Assembly (NCBI RefSeq): GCF_947501385.1
Contig: NZ_CANMVP010000002.1
Coordinates: 124,001-188,000 of the forward strand
DNA from: an uncultured Polaribacter sp.
GTDB lineage: Bacteria; Bacteroidota; Bacteroidia; Flavobacteriales; Flavobacteriaceae
Direction: 5' to 3'
DNA: 64,000 bases
Notes under the pieces: generated by a model
Databases searched by the model: none
The model's input: the letters and a program-made list of their open reading frames with translations, nothing else
What the model was told of the DNA's origin: nothing
Shown: positions 50,940-58,068 of the stretch, in pieces
Numbering within the stretch: the stretch's first letter is position 1
How the letters are laid out: each line of letters opens with the position of its first letter
Translations under genes and position numbers: made by a program

Positions 50940-51566
50940 ATGCAAATTGTAATTGCAAATAAATCACATAGTATCTATGCAGAAATTATCTGCAAAACTA
51001 TAGAAGAAGCTTCAAAAGTTAGAGGAACTGGTATTGCTAAACGTAAACCAGCATACATTATCACTAAAATGGAAAATGGAAATGCTGTGATTGCTCTCGA
51101 TGGAGATACCTTCGCTGGTTTCTGCTATATAGAAGCTTGGAGTCATGGAAAATTCGTAGCTAATTCTGGCTTAATAGTGCATCCTGAATATAGAAATTTA
51201 GGATTGGCTAAACAGATCAAGCAAGTAATTTTTAAGCATTCTAGAACCAAATTTCCGAATGCTAAAATTTTTAGTATTACCACTGGTTTGGCTGTGATGA
51301 AATTAAATACAGATTTGGGGTACAAACCTGTAACTTTTTCTGAATTAACAGACGATCAATCTTTTTGGAAAGGTTGCCAGACTTGTAAAAACTATGATGT
51401 TCTAACAAGAACAGAACAAAAAATGTGTTTGTGTACAGGAATGTTGTACGATCCAAAATTAAAAAATACTGAAACTCCAAAAGAGGTAAAGGAAAACGTG
51501 TTTAAAAGATTAAAAAATATAAAACAGACCTTGTTTTTAAAAAAAGATAAAAATGGCAAAAAATAA
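50940..51566 (+). CDS. GNAT-family N-acyltransferase, first gene of the arginine operon (ArgA-like)
   Basis: 208 residues from ATG at 50940; upstream in-frame codons to 50919 lie in the leader. GNAT core: AIALDG-type strand, WSHGKFVANSGLIVHPEYRN and GLAKQIKQVIF (acyl-CoA loop). The C-terminus has four Cys in CQTCKNYD and CLCTGMLYD (about 156-182), likely a zinc or structural cluster. Position at the head of arg genes, with no argJ or argA elsewhere in the operon, suggests that it acylates glutamate (acetyl or succinyl) in the first step. Overlaps argG by 14 bases. Confidence 0.8.
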   Translation: MQIVIANKSHSIYAEIICKTIEEASKVRGTGIAKRKPAYIITKMENGNAVIALDGDTFAGFCYIEAWSHGKFVANSGLIVHPEYRNLGLAKQIKQVIFKHSRTKFPNAKIFSITTGLAVMKLNTDLGYKPVTFSELTDDQSFWKGCQTCKNYDVLTRTEQKMCLCTGMLYDPKLKNTETPKEVKENVFKRLKNIKQTLFLKKDKNGKK

Positions 51567-52803
51567 TAAAAACGAAAAACCTGCTGATTTTCTCCCTTTG
51601 GGAGAAACGTCACAAAGTGACAAAGTGGGAGGGAAATTAGTCATCGCATATAGTGGCGGTTTAGATACTTCATATTGCGCAGTGAGCTTGTCTAAACAAT
51701 ATGATGTACATGCAGTAAGTGTAAATACAGGCGGATTTTCTTCAGAAGAAATTAAAAAAATTGAAAGCAACGCTTATAAAATGGGCGTTTCTACCTATAA
51801 AAATATCGATGCCGTTGCTACTTTTTATAAGAAAGTAGTAAAATATTTAATCTTCGGAAATGTGTTAAAAAATAACACGTATCCGCTTTCTGTAAGTGCA
51901 GAAAGAATTATTCAAGCCATAGAAATTATTGAATATGCAAAAAGTATTAATGCAGAATATATTGCACATGGAAGCACAGGTGCTGGAAATGATCAGGTTC
52001 GTTTTGATATGATTTTTCAGACCTTGGCGCCAAATATCAAAATTATTACACCCATTAGAGATGGCAGTTTAACAAGACAACAAGAAATTGAGTATTTAAA
52101 AGAAAACGGAGTAGATATGTCTTGGGAAAAGGCAAAATACTCGGTGAACAAAGGTTTGTGGGGAACAAGCGTTGGCGGTTCAGAAACCTTAACTTCAGAA
52201 AAAGCATTGCCCGAAACTGCCTATCCTTCTCAATTAGAAAATAAAGGGGAAGAAAAAGTAACGTTGACTTTTAAAAAAGGTGAATTGGTTGCTTTGAATG
52301 GTGTGATAAATTCGTCAGAAATTGTGATTGAAAGCTTAAATGATATCGCTTCTAAATATGCCATTGGTAGAGATATTCATGTTGGAGATACCATTGTTGG
52401 TATTAAAGGAAGAGTTGGTTTTGAAGCTGCTGCTGCATTAATTACCATTAAAGCGCATCATTTGTTAGAGAAGCACACGCTTACGAAATGGCAATTACAG
52501 CACAAAGAATATTTGGCAAGTTTTTATGGAATGCATTTGCACGAAGGGCAGTATTTAGATCCTGTAATGCGAGATATGGAAGCTTTCTTACAAAGTTCAC
52601 AAACCAATGTTTCTGGTGATGTAACAGTTACATTAAAACCTTATCATTTTTCTTTAGACGGAATTGTTTCCAAGCACGATTTAATGAATGCAAAATTCGG
52701 AAGTTATGGTGAAGAAAACAAAAGTTGGACAGCAGATGAAGCCAAAGGATTCATAAAAATTATTGGGAACCAGAATAAAATTTATCAGCAAGTAAATAAG
52801 TAG
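51553..52803 (+). CDS. argG: Argininosuccinate synthase with repeat-derived N-terminal extension
   Basis: 416 residues. Joins citrulline and aspartate using ATP. LVIAYSGGLDTSYC (29-42) is the normal start of the enzyme and carries the PP-loop; AHGSTGAGNDQVRFDM and the following PIRDG are intact. In relatives the protein begins with a few residues before LVIAYSGG. Here 28 residues come first, about residues 11-27 (ADFLPLGETSQSDKVGG) being encoded by the double-palindrome repeat at 51589-51630. The extension keeps the frame open and does not touch the active site. Confidence 0.95.
   Translation: MAKNNKNEKPADFLPLGETSQSDKVGGKLVIAYSGGLDTSYCAVSLSKQYDVHAVSVNTGGFSSEEIKKIESNAYKMGVSTYKNIDAVATFYKKVVKYLIFGNVLKNNTYPLSVSAERIIQAIEIIEYAKSINAEYIAHGSTGAGNDQVRFDMIFQTLAPNIKIITPIRDGSLTRQQEIEYLKENGVDMSWEKAKYSVNKGLWGTSVGGSETLTSEKALPETAYPSQLENKGEEKVTLTFKKGELVALNGVINSSEIVIESLNDIASKYAIGRDIHVGDTIVGIKGRVGFEAAAALITIKAHHLLEKHTLTKWQLQHKEYLASFYGMHLHEGQYLDPVMRDMEAFLQSSQTNVSGDVTVTLKPYHFSLDGIVSKHDLMNAKFGSYGEENKSWTADEAKGFIKIIGNQNKIYQQVNK
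51589..51630. repeat. Double-palindrome repeat inside argG coding sequence
   Basis: TTCTCCC-TTT-GGGAGAA (51589-51605) followed by GTCAC-AAA-GTGAC (51608-51620) and AAAGTGGGAGG. The element at 24588-24622 has the same two-palindrome layout with different but complementary stems. Here it is translated in frame near the ArgG N-terminus. Confidence 0.7.
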
Positions 52804-52808
52804 TTTTT

Positions 52809-52875
52809 CCTGCAAGGTTTCTAAAACCTTGTAGGTATAAAATACATACCTACAAGGTCGGCAAGACCTTGCAGG
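52809..52875. repeat. Palindromic repeat between argG and argC
   Basis: Two inverted pairs: CCTGCAAGG / CCTTGTAGG (52809-52835) and CCTACAAGG / CCTTGCAGG (52849-52875). The two halves are themselves inverted copies of each other. The same module occurs at 56285-56311, 59149-59175 and 59230-59256. Confidence 0.8.
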
Positions 52876-52889
52876 ATAAAAGGTATAAT

Positions 52890-53873
52890 ATGAAAAAATT
52901 AGAAGTAGGAATTATAGGAGGCGCAGGGTACACAGCTGGTGAGCTAATTCGATTATTATTAAATCACCCGAAAACAAGTATCAATTTTGTGTACAGTACA
53001 TCAAATGCTGGTAACAAGTTGCATAAAGTGCATCAAGATTTAATTGGAAGTACAGAAATTTCTTTTACTTCAGAAATTAATAACAACGTAGATGTATTAT
53101 TTTTGTGTTTAGGGCATGGAAATTCAAAAGTATTTTTAGAAAACAATTCGTTTTCTTCAACTACTAAAATCATCGATTTAGGTAACGACTTTAGATTAAC
53201 TGCTGATAAAAATCTTGAAGATAAAGAGTTTATTTATGGTTTAGCAGAATTACAAAAAGAGGCAATAAAATCAGCGAAGTACATTGCGAATCCTGGTTGT
53301 TTTGCAACGGCATTACAATTGGCAATTTTACCGCTAGCTGCTAATAAGTTGCTTACAAATGATGTTCATATCAACGCCGTAACGGGGGCAACTGGTGCAG
53401 GAACTTCCTTATCCAAAACCACTCATTTTACATGGAGAGATAATAATTTTTCTCATTATAAAGCATTTACACATCAGCATTTGGGTGAAGTTAATCAGAC
53501 TGTACACCAATTACAAACCAATTTTAATTCAGACATAAATTTTGTACCAAATCGCGGAAATTTTTCCAGAGGAATATTTGCAACGGTTTATACAAAATAC
53601 AACGGTAGCTTAGAGGATGCAAAAAAAATATACAAAGCATTTTATAAAGATGCTGCTTTTACCTTTGTTTCAGATGAAGAGATTCATTTAAAACAAGTGG
53701 TAAACACAAACAAATGTTTGATTCATTTAGCAAAACACAACAACAAATTACTAATTACAAGCATCATAGATAATTTATTAAAAGGCGCTTCAGGTCAGGC
53801 AATTCAGAACATGAATATACTATTTGGCTTTGAAGAAACAGCAGGAATTAACTTAAAAGCGAATTATTTTTAA
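52890..53873 (+). CDS. argC: N-acetyl (or N-succinyl)-gamma-glutamyl-phosphate reductase
   Basis: 327 residues from ATG at 52890; the in-frame upstream ATG-less stretch to 52869 belongs to the repeat. NADP motif GIIGGAGYTAGELIRLL, catalytic Cys137 in NPGCFATALQLA, and GATGAGTSLSKTTHF are intact. It reduces the acyl-glutamyl phosphate made by ArgB to the semialdehyde. Separated from argG by a palindromic repeat, but the same strand and order imply one operon. Confidence 0.95.
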   Translation: MKKLEVGIIGGAGYTAGELIRLLLNHPKTSINFVYSTSNAGNKLHKVHQDLIGSTEISFTSEINNNVDVLFLCLGHGNSKVFLENNSFSSTTKIIDLGNDFRLTADKNLEDKEFIYGLAELQKEAIKSAKYIANPGCFATALQLAILPLAANKLLTNDVHINAVTGATGAGTSLSKTTHFTWRDNNFSHYKAFTHQHLGEVNQTVHQLQTNFNSDINFVPNRGNFSRGIFATVYTKYNGSLEDAKKIYKAFYKDAAFTFVSDEEIHLKQVVNTNKCLIHLAKHNNKLLITSIIDNLLKGASGQAIQNMNILFGFEETAGINLKANYF

Positions 53874-53883
53874 CAAAATAGCC

Positions 53884-53999
53884 ACTCCTAACTTCCCCAA
53901 AGGGGAGGAATTCTTACTCATATAAAAGTATGAGTGGTTTCCCCTCCTTTGGAGGGGTTAGGGGAGGATTCAAAATACAGATTCCTGCTTTCGCAGGAA
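53884..53999. repeat. Composite palindromic repeat between argC and proC
   Basis: Left arm CTCCTAACTTCCCCAAAGGG (53885-53904) and right arm TCCTTTGGAGGGGTTAGGGG (53945-53964) are imperfectly complementary. Between them lies ACTCATA / TATGAGT (53927-53946 region). A further hairpin TTCCTGC-TTTC-GCAGGAA occupies 53982-53999. All are typical of short dispersed elements in this phylum. Confidence 0.65.
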
Positions 54000-54041
54000 A
54001 GACAAATTAAAGAACAAGTTTTCAACTTTGACAATCATATT

Positions 54042-54842
54042 ATGAAAATAGCCATCATAGGAACAGGAAATTTAGGAAAATCTATTGCGAAAGGTCTAAT
54101 TACCAACAACGCAATCACCTCTTTGTATTTAACTAAGAGAAATTTAACTGAAATCACAGAGTTTGAAGGATACAAAAACGTATTCTTAACAACTGACAAT
54201 CTAGAAGCTGTAAAAAATGCTGATATTTTAATATTTGCAGTACAACCAGCTCATTTCGAAGGAATTTTACAACAAATAAAATCGCTTTTGACAGAAAAAC
54301 ATGTATTAATTTCTACCATCACAGGATTTTCAATTGCAAAAATTGAAGAGGAAGTTGGTGCAGATAAATACATTATTAGAGCTATGCCAAATACGGCGAT
54401 TGCTGTTGGGAAATCAATGACCTGCTTGTGCACCAACTCACAAGGTGAAAAAAGAATTGGAATTGCAGAAGCGATTTTTAATAGATTAGGGCATTCTTTG
54501 AGTATTCCAGAATCTCAAATGCAAGCGGCAACGGTAGTTTGTGCAAGCGGAATTGCTTTTTGGATGCGTTTGATTCGCGCCACAACACAAGCTGCAATTC
54601 AGTTAGGTTTTGATGCGAAAGAAGCACAAGAATTAGCCATGTTTACCAGTGAAGGCGCTGCTAATTTATTAATTACAAACGGCAAGCATCCAGAAGAAGA
54701 AATCGACAGAGTTACCACGCCAAAAGGATGTACCATTACAGGTTTGAATGAAATGGAGCACAAAGGTTTGAGCTCTTCATTGATTCAAGGAATGGTGGCT
54801 TCTTTCAATAAAATTAGCAATATAAAAAAAGAACAGATTTAA
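54042..54842 (+). CDS. proC: Pyrroline-5-carboxylate reductase
   Basis: 266 residues from ATG at 54042; the frame is open back to 53934 through the repeat, which is rejected as coding. Rossmann motif IAIIGTGNLGKSIAKGL, AVQPAHFEGIL, IIRAMPNTAIAVGKSM, and C-terminal TTPKGCTITGLNEMEHKG are standard for ProC. It makes proline from pyrroline-5-carboxylate with NAD(P)H. Its presence inside the arg operon links proline and arginine branches from glutamate. Same strand as neighbours. Confidence 0.94.
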   Translation: MKIAIIGTGNLGKSIAKGLITNNAITSLYLTKRNLTEITEFEGYKNVFLTTDNLEAVKNADILIFAVQPAHFEGILQQIKSLLTEKHVLISTITGFSIAKIEEEVGADKYIIRAMPNTAIAVGKSMTCLCTNSQGEKRIGIAEAIFNRLGHSLSIPESQMQAATVVCASGIAFWMRLIRATTQAAIQLGFDAKEAQELAMFTSEGAANLLITNGKHPEEEIDRVTTPKGCTITGLNEMEHKGLSSSLIQGMVASFNKISNIKKEQI

Positions 54843-54849
54843 TGACTAG

Positions 54850-54912
54850 CAACGGGTTTCAACCCGTTGAAGTTGAAGAAGAAGAAGAAATACAAGGGGT
54901 TTAAACCCCTTG
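54850..54912. repeat. Two palindromes between proC and argD
   Basis: CAACGGGTTTCAACCCGTTG (54850-54869) and CAAGGGGTTTAAACCCCTTG (54893-54912). The second is a perfect 20-base palindrome. Both have a central TTTMAA core flanked by complementary G/C triplets. Confidence 0.75.
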
Positions 54913-54927
54913 CCCAAAATAAAAAAA

Positions 54928-56070
54928 ATGAGTTTATTTGATGTATATCCGCTATTTAACATCACGCCTGTAAGGGCAAAAGATGTGTATGTTTATGATG
55001 AAAACGATAATGAATATCTAGATTTATACGGTGGTCATGCGGTAATTTCTATTGGACATTCGCATCCTACTTACGTGAAAAACATCAGTGAACAAGTTGC
55101 AAAAATGGGCTTTTATAGCAATTCTATTCAAAATCCGATGCAAGTGGACTTGGCAAATAAGTTAGAAGCATTATCTGGTTGTAAAAACTATGAATTATTT
55201 TTATGCAATTCTGGTGCAGAAGCGAACGAGAATGCTTTAAAACTAGCTTCTTTTCATAACCATAAAAAGAAAATTGTAGCTTTTAAAAATGGTTTTCACG
55301 GTAGAACTTCTGCAGCTGTTGCAGCAACGGACAATCCTAAAATTATTGCACCGATAAATGCACAACAAGAAGTCGAAATTCTAGCATTGGGAGATTTGGT
55401 AGGTTTGGAAAAAGCGTTGGTAAAAAATGATGTTTGTGCAGTGATTGTTGAGTTCATTCAAGGCGTTGGTGGTTTAGATGAAAGTACTGCAGAATTTTAT
55501 GAAGGTGCAGATGTTCTTTGTAAAAAATATAATACCTGTTTTATCGCTGATGAAGTGCAGTCTGGTTTTGGAAGAACTGGCGATTTTTTCGCTTTTCAGA
55601 AATACAATGTATCTCCAGATATCATTTCCATTGCAAAAGGAATGGGCAATGGTTTTCCTGTAGGTGGCATTTTAATTCATCCTTCAATTAAAGCCTCTTT
55701 TGGCCTGTTAGGAACCACTTTTGGCGGAAATCATTTGGCTTGCGCAGCCACTTTAACCGTTTTAAATGTTCTTGAGGAAGAAAATTTAATGGAAAATGCA
55801 AAAGAAATATCAGCTTATTTCATTAAAAAATCAAAGGAAATTCCAGAATTAAAAAAATTAAAAGGAAGAGGATTGATGCTAGGATTAGAATTTGATTTTC
55901 CGATTGCAGCACTTCGTAAAAATCTAATTTATAAACATAAAATATTTACAGGAAGTGCGAAGAATCCTAATTTAATTAGAATTCTGCCTCCTCTAACCAT
56001 CCAGAAAAAACATATTGATGTATTTTTTGAGGCTTTGAAAAGTGAGTTGGCAGTTAGTAGTTTGCAATAG
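54928..56070 (+). CDS. argD: Aspartate aminotransferase family protein, probable N-acylornithine aminotransferase ArgD
   Basis: 380 residues from ATG at 54928; an upstream TTG at 54910 lies in the repeat. PLP-fold class III: YLDLYGGHAVISIGHSHP, LCNSGAEANENALKLA, FHGRTSAAVAATDN, IADEVQSGFGRTG, and IISIAKGMGNGFPVGGIL with the PLP Lys. It converts N-acylglutamate semialdehyde to N-acylornithine. The last about 100 bases are duplicated as a fragment at 56109-56202. Confidence 0.92.
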   Translation: MSLFDVYPLFNITPVRAKDVYVYDENDNEYLDLYGGHAVISIGHSHPTYVKNISEQVAKMGFYSNSIQNPMQVDLANKLEALSGCKNYELFLCNSGAEANENALKLASFHNHKKKIVAFKNGFHGRTSAAVAATDNPKIIAPINAQQEVEILALGDLVGLEKALVKNDVCAVIVEFIQGVGGLDESTAEFYEGADVLCKKYNTCFIADEVQSGFGRTGDFFAFQKYNVSPDIISIAKGMGNGFPVGGILIHPSIKASFGLLGTTFGGNHLACAATLTVLNVLEEENLMENAKEISAYFIKKSKEIPELKKLKGRGLMLGLEFDFPIAALRKNLIYKHKIFTGSAKNPNLIRILPPLTIQKKHIDVFFEALKSELAVSSLQ

Positions 56071-56084
56071 GCAGTAAAAAATAT

Positions 56085-56108
56085 TCTGTAAGGTTTCTAA
56101 AACCTTTA
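56085..56108. repeat. Partial arm of the CCTGCAAGG repeat, adjacent to argD fragment
   Basis: CTGTAAGGTTTCTAAAACCT resembles the left half of the module at 52809-52835 with weaker ends. It is directly joined to the argD-like fragment. Confidence 0.5.
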
Positions 56109-56202
56109 AGTACGAAGAGTCCTAATTTGATTAGAATTCTACCACCTTTAACCATCCAGAAAAACATATTAATGTGTTTTTTGAAGCTTTAAAAGTGAAT
56201 TG
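56109..56202 (+). pseudogene. Fragment of argD (3' end duplication)
   Basis: These about 94 bases match the argD 3' end at about 55954-56048 with roughly a dozen substitutions and one base fewer in the A-run after CCATCCAG (5 A versus 6 A), which breaks the frame. It has no start codon and is not expected to be translated. Confidence 0.85.
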
Positions 56203-56225
56203 AAATAATAGCGATCTTGAAACCT

Positions 56226-56241
56226 CTCGACTGCGCTCGAG
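56226..56241. repeat. Short palindrome CTCGA...TCGAG
   Basis: CTCGACTGCGCTCGAG matches, from memory, a very common intergenic repeat core in flavobacteria (TCGACTGCGCTC). It lies in the gap between the argD fragment and argF'. Confidence 0.5.
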
Positions 56242-56284
56242 GAGACAGACTAATTTTTGTCTAGCAGAAAAGATTAATAAATAT

Positions 56285-56311
56285 CCTACAAGGTTTTAAA
56301 AACCTTGTAGG
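56285..56311. repeat. Palindromic repeat upstream of argF'
   Basis: CCTACAAGG (56285-56293) and CCTTGTAGG (56303-56311) with a 9-base loop. Same family as the other CCTRCAAGG modules of the operon. Confidence 0.75.
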
Positions 56312-56325
56312 TATAAAGTAAAAAT

Positions 56326-57267
56326 ATGAAAAAATACACACATATAAACGATATCGACGATATCCATTCTTGGATTGAAGAAGCAAAAGAGCTCAAAAAA
56401 AACCCTTTAAAGGATCTTCAATTAGGGAAAAACAAAATCTTAGGCTTGTTTTTTTTTAATTCGAGTTTAAGAACCCGTTTAAGTACACAAAAAGCAGCAT
56501 TCAATTTAGGAATGAATCCAATTGTGATGAATGTTTCTGGCGATGCTTGGGGCATTGAATTTGGAGATGGAACCATTATGAATGGAACCACTGCAGAACA
56601 CATTAAAGAAGCTGCAGCAGTGGTTTCTCAATATTGTGATATAATTGCAGTAAGAGCATTTCCTACTCTAACCGACAAAGAAAAAGACGAAAGTGAACAG
56701 GTTTTAGAATCGTTTGTAAAATTTGCTTCTGTGCCTATTATTAGTATGGAAAGTGCTACTTCTCACCCATTGCAAGGATTTACAGATGCCTTAACAATTT
56801 CAGAATTTTCTACAAAAAAGAAACCAAAAGTGGTATTAAGTTGGGCGCCACATATAAAAGCGTTGCCGCACGCAGTTGGCAATAGTTTTGTGGAAGCGAT
56901 GCAAAAGATGGAAGTTGAATTTGTAATTGCAAATCCAGAAGGATATGATTTAAATCCAGAAATCACGAAAGACACAAGAATCTTTCACAATCAAGAAGAA
57001 GCTTTTAAAGATGCCGATTTTGTGTATGCCAAAAACTGGAGTTCCTATGAAGATTATGGAAAAGTATTAAAAACTCATTCAGATTGGATGATTACCAAAA
57101 ATAAAATTGGAACAGCTAAATTTATGCATTGTTTGCCAGTAAGAAGAAATGTAGTGGTAGAAGATGCCGTTTTAGACAGCGATAGTTCTATTGCAATAGC
57201 ACAAGCAAATAATAGAACGTTTGCCGCGCAATTGGTTTTGAAAAAAATACTAAAACAATGGGTTTAA
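56326..57267 (+). CDS. argF': N-acylornithine carbamoyltransferase (ArgF'-type)
   Basis: 313 residues. Motifs: FFFNSSLRTRLSTQKAAF with carbamoyl-phosphate site SSLRTR (46-51), ESATSHPLQGFTDALTI, and MHCLPVRRNVVVEDAVL. This pattern is that of the Bacteroides N-succinylornithine and Xanthomonas N-acetylornithine enzymes, not ordinary OTCase. It makes N-acylcitrulline, which ArgE then deacylates. Sequence alone does not tell acetyl from succinyl. Its last codons and stop (Q-W-V-stop) are formed by the palindrome at 57256-57275. Confidence 0.9.
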   Translation: MKKYTHINDIDDIHSWIEEAKELKKNPLKDLQLGKNKILGLFFFNSSLRTRLSTQKAAFNLGMNPIVMNVSGDAWGIEFGDGTIMNGTTAEHIKEAAAVVSQYCDIIAVRAFPTLTDKEKDESEQVLESFVKFASVPIISMESATSHPLQGFTDALTISEFSTKKKPKVVLSWAPHIKALPHAVGNSFVEAMQKMEVEFVIANPEGYDLNPEITKDTRIFHNQEEAFKDADFVYAKNWSSYEDYGKVLKTHSDWMITKNKIGTAKFMHCLPVRRNVVVEDAVLDSDSSIAIAQANNRTFAAQLVLKKILKQWV

Positions 57268-57275
57268 ATCCATTG
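57256..57275. repeat. Palindrome overlapping the end of argF'
   Basis: CAATGGGTTTAAATCCATTG is an inverted repeat with one mismatch, of the same build as those at 54850-54912. The TAA stop of argF' (57265-57267) lies inside its core. Confidence 0.7.
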
Positions 57276-57289
57276 TCAAAATAAAAAAA

Positions 57290-58066
57290 ATGGAAAAATT
57301 ATCAATCATAAAAATTGGCGGAAATATTATTGAAGATGAAGCTTCATTAGATGCTTTTCTACAATTATTCTCAAATTTAAAAGGAAAGAAAATTTTAGTA
57401 CATGGTGGTGGAAAACGCGCTACAAGTATTGCCTCAAAATTGGGTATTGCCTCTAAAATGATTGACGGAAGAAGAATAACCGACAAAGAAACTTTGGAAG
57501 TAATTACCATGGTGTATGGAGGTTTGGTCAATAAAAATATGGTGGCAAAACTGCAAGCTTTAGGTATTGACGCAATTGGATTGACTGGTGCAGACATCAA
57601 CAGTATACAATCTGATAAAAGACCTATAAAAGATATCGACTATGGTTTTGTAGGCGATGTAAAAAAAGTAAATCATAGTGCTATTGATAAATTAATTCAA
57701 GCGGATTTTACACCCGTATTTTGTGCCATTACGCATGATGGAAACGGGCAATTATTAAACACCAACGCTGATACGATTACAAGCCAAGTTGCCGTGGGAA
57801 TGAGTAAAATTCACGAAACATCTATCTATTATTGTTTTGAATTGAATGGTGTTTTACAAGACTTCAATGATAAAGAATCTGTGATTCAAAATATCGATTC
57901 AAAATCATACGAAGAATTGCTAAAAAACAAAATAATTTTAGAAGGAATGTTGCCAAAATTAGAAAACTGCTTTGACGCTTTAAAAAATGGCGTACATAAA
58001 GTTCACATTGGTAGTACAGCAATGTTAGCAAAAGAAAATAATAACTTTACCACAATTACTTTATAA
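57290..58066 (+). CDS. argB: N-acylglutamate kinase
   Basis: 258 residues, amino-acid-kinase fold. Motifs IIKIGGNIIEDEASLDAF, LVHGGGKRAT, AIGLTGADINSIQ and NTNADTITSQVAVGM are present. It phosphorylates N-acetyl- or N-succinyl-glutamate with ATP. It is short, as in the feedback-insensitive forms, and lacks the N-terminal extension linked to arginine inhibition in some bacteria. argE follows after 2 bases. Confidence 0.93.
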   Translation: MEKLSIIKIGGNIIEDEASLDAFLQLFSNLKGKKILVHGGGKRATSIASKLGIASKMIDGRRITDKETLEVITMVYGGLVNKNMVAKLQALGIDAIGLTGADINSIQSDKRPIKDIDYGFVGDVKKVNHSAIDKLIQADFTPVFCAITHDGNGQLLNTNADTITSQVAVGMSKIHETSIYYCFELNGVLQDFNDKESVIQNIDSKSYEELLKNKIILEGMLPKLENCFDALKNGVHKVHIGSTAMLAKENNNFTTITL

Positions 58067-58068
58067 AA

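Noticed and set aside
53934..54041. N-terminal extension of proC to 53934
   Set aside because: These codons are within a palindromic repeat, and the ProC fold begins at MKIAIIGTG (54042).
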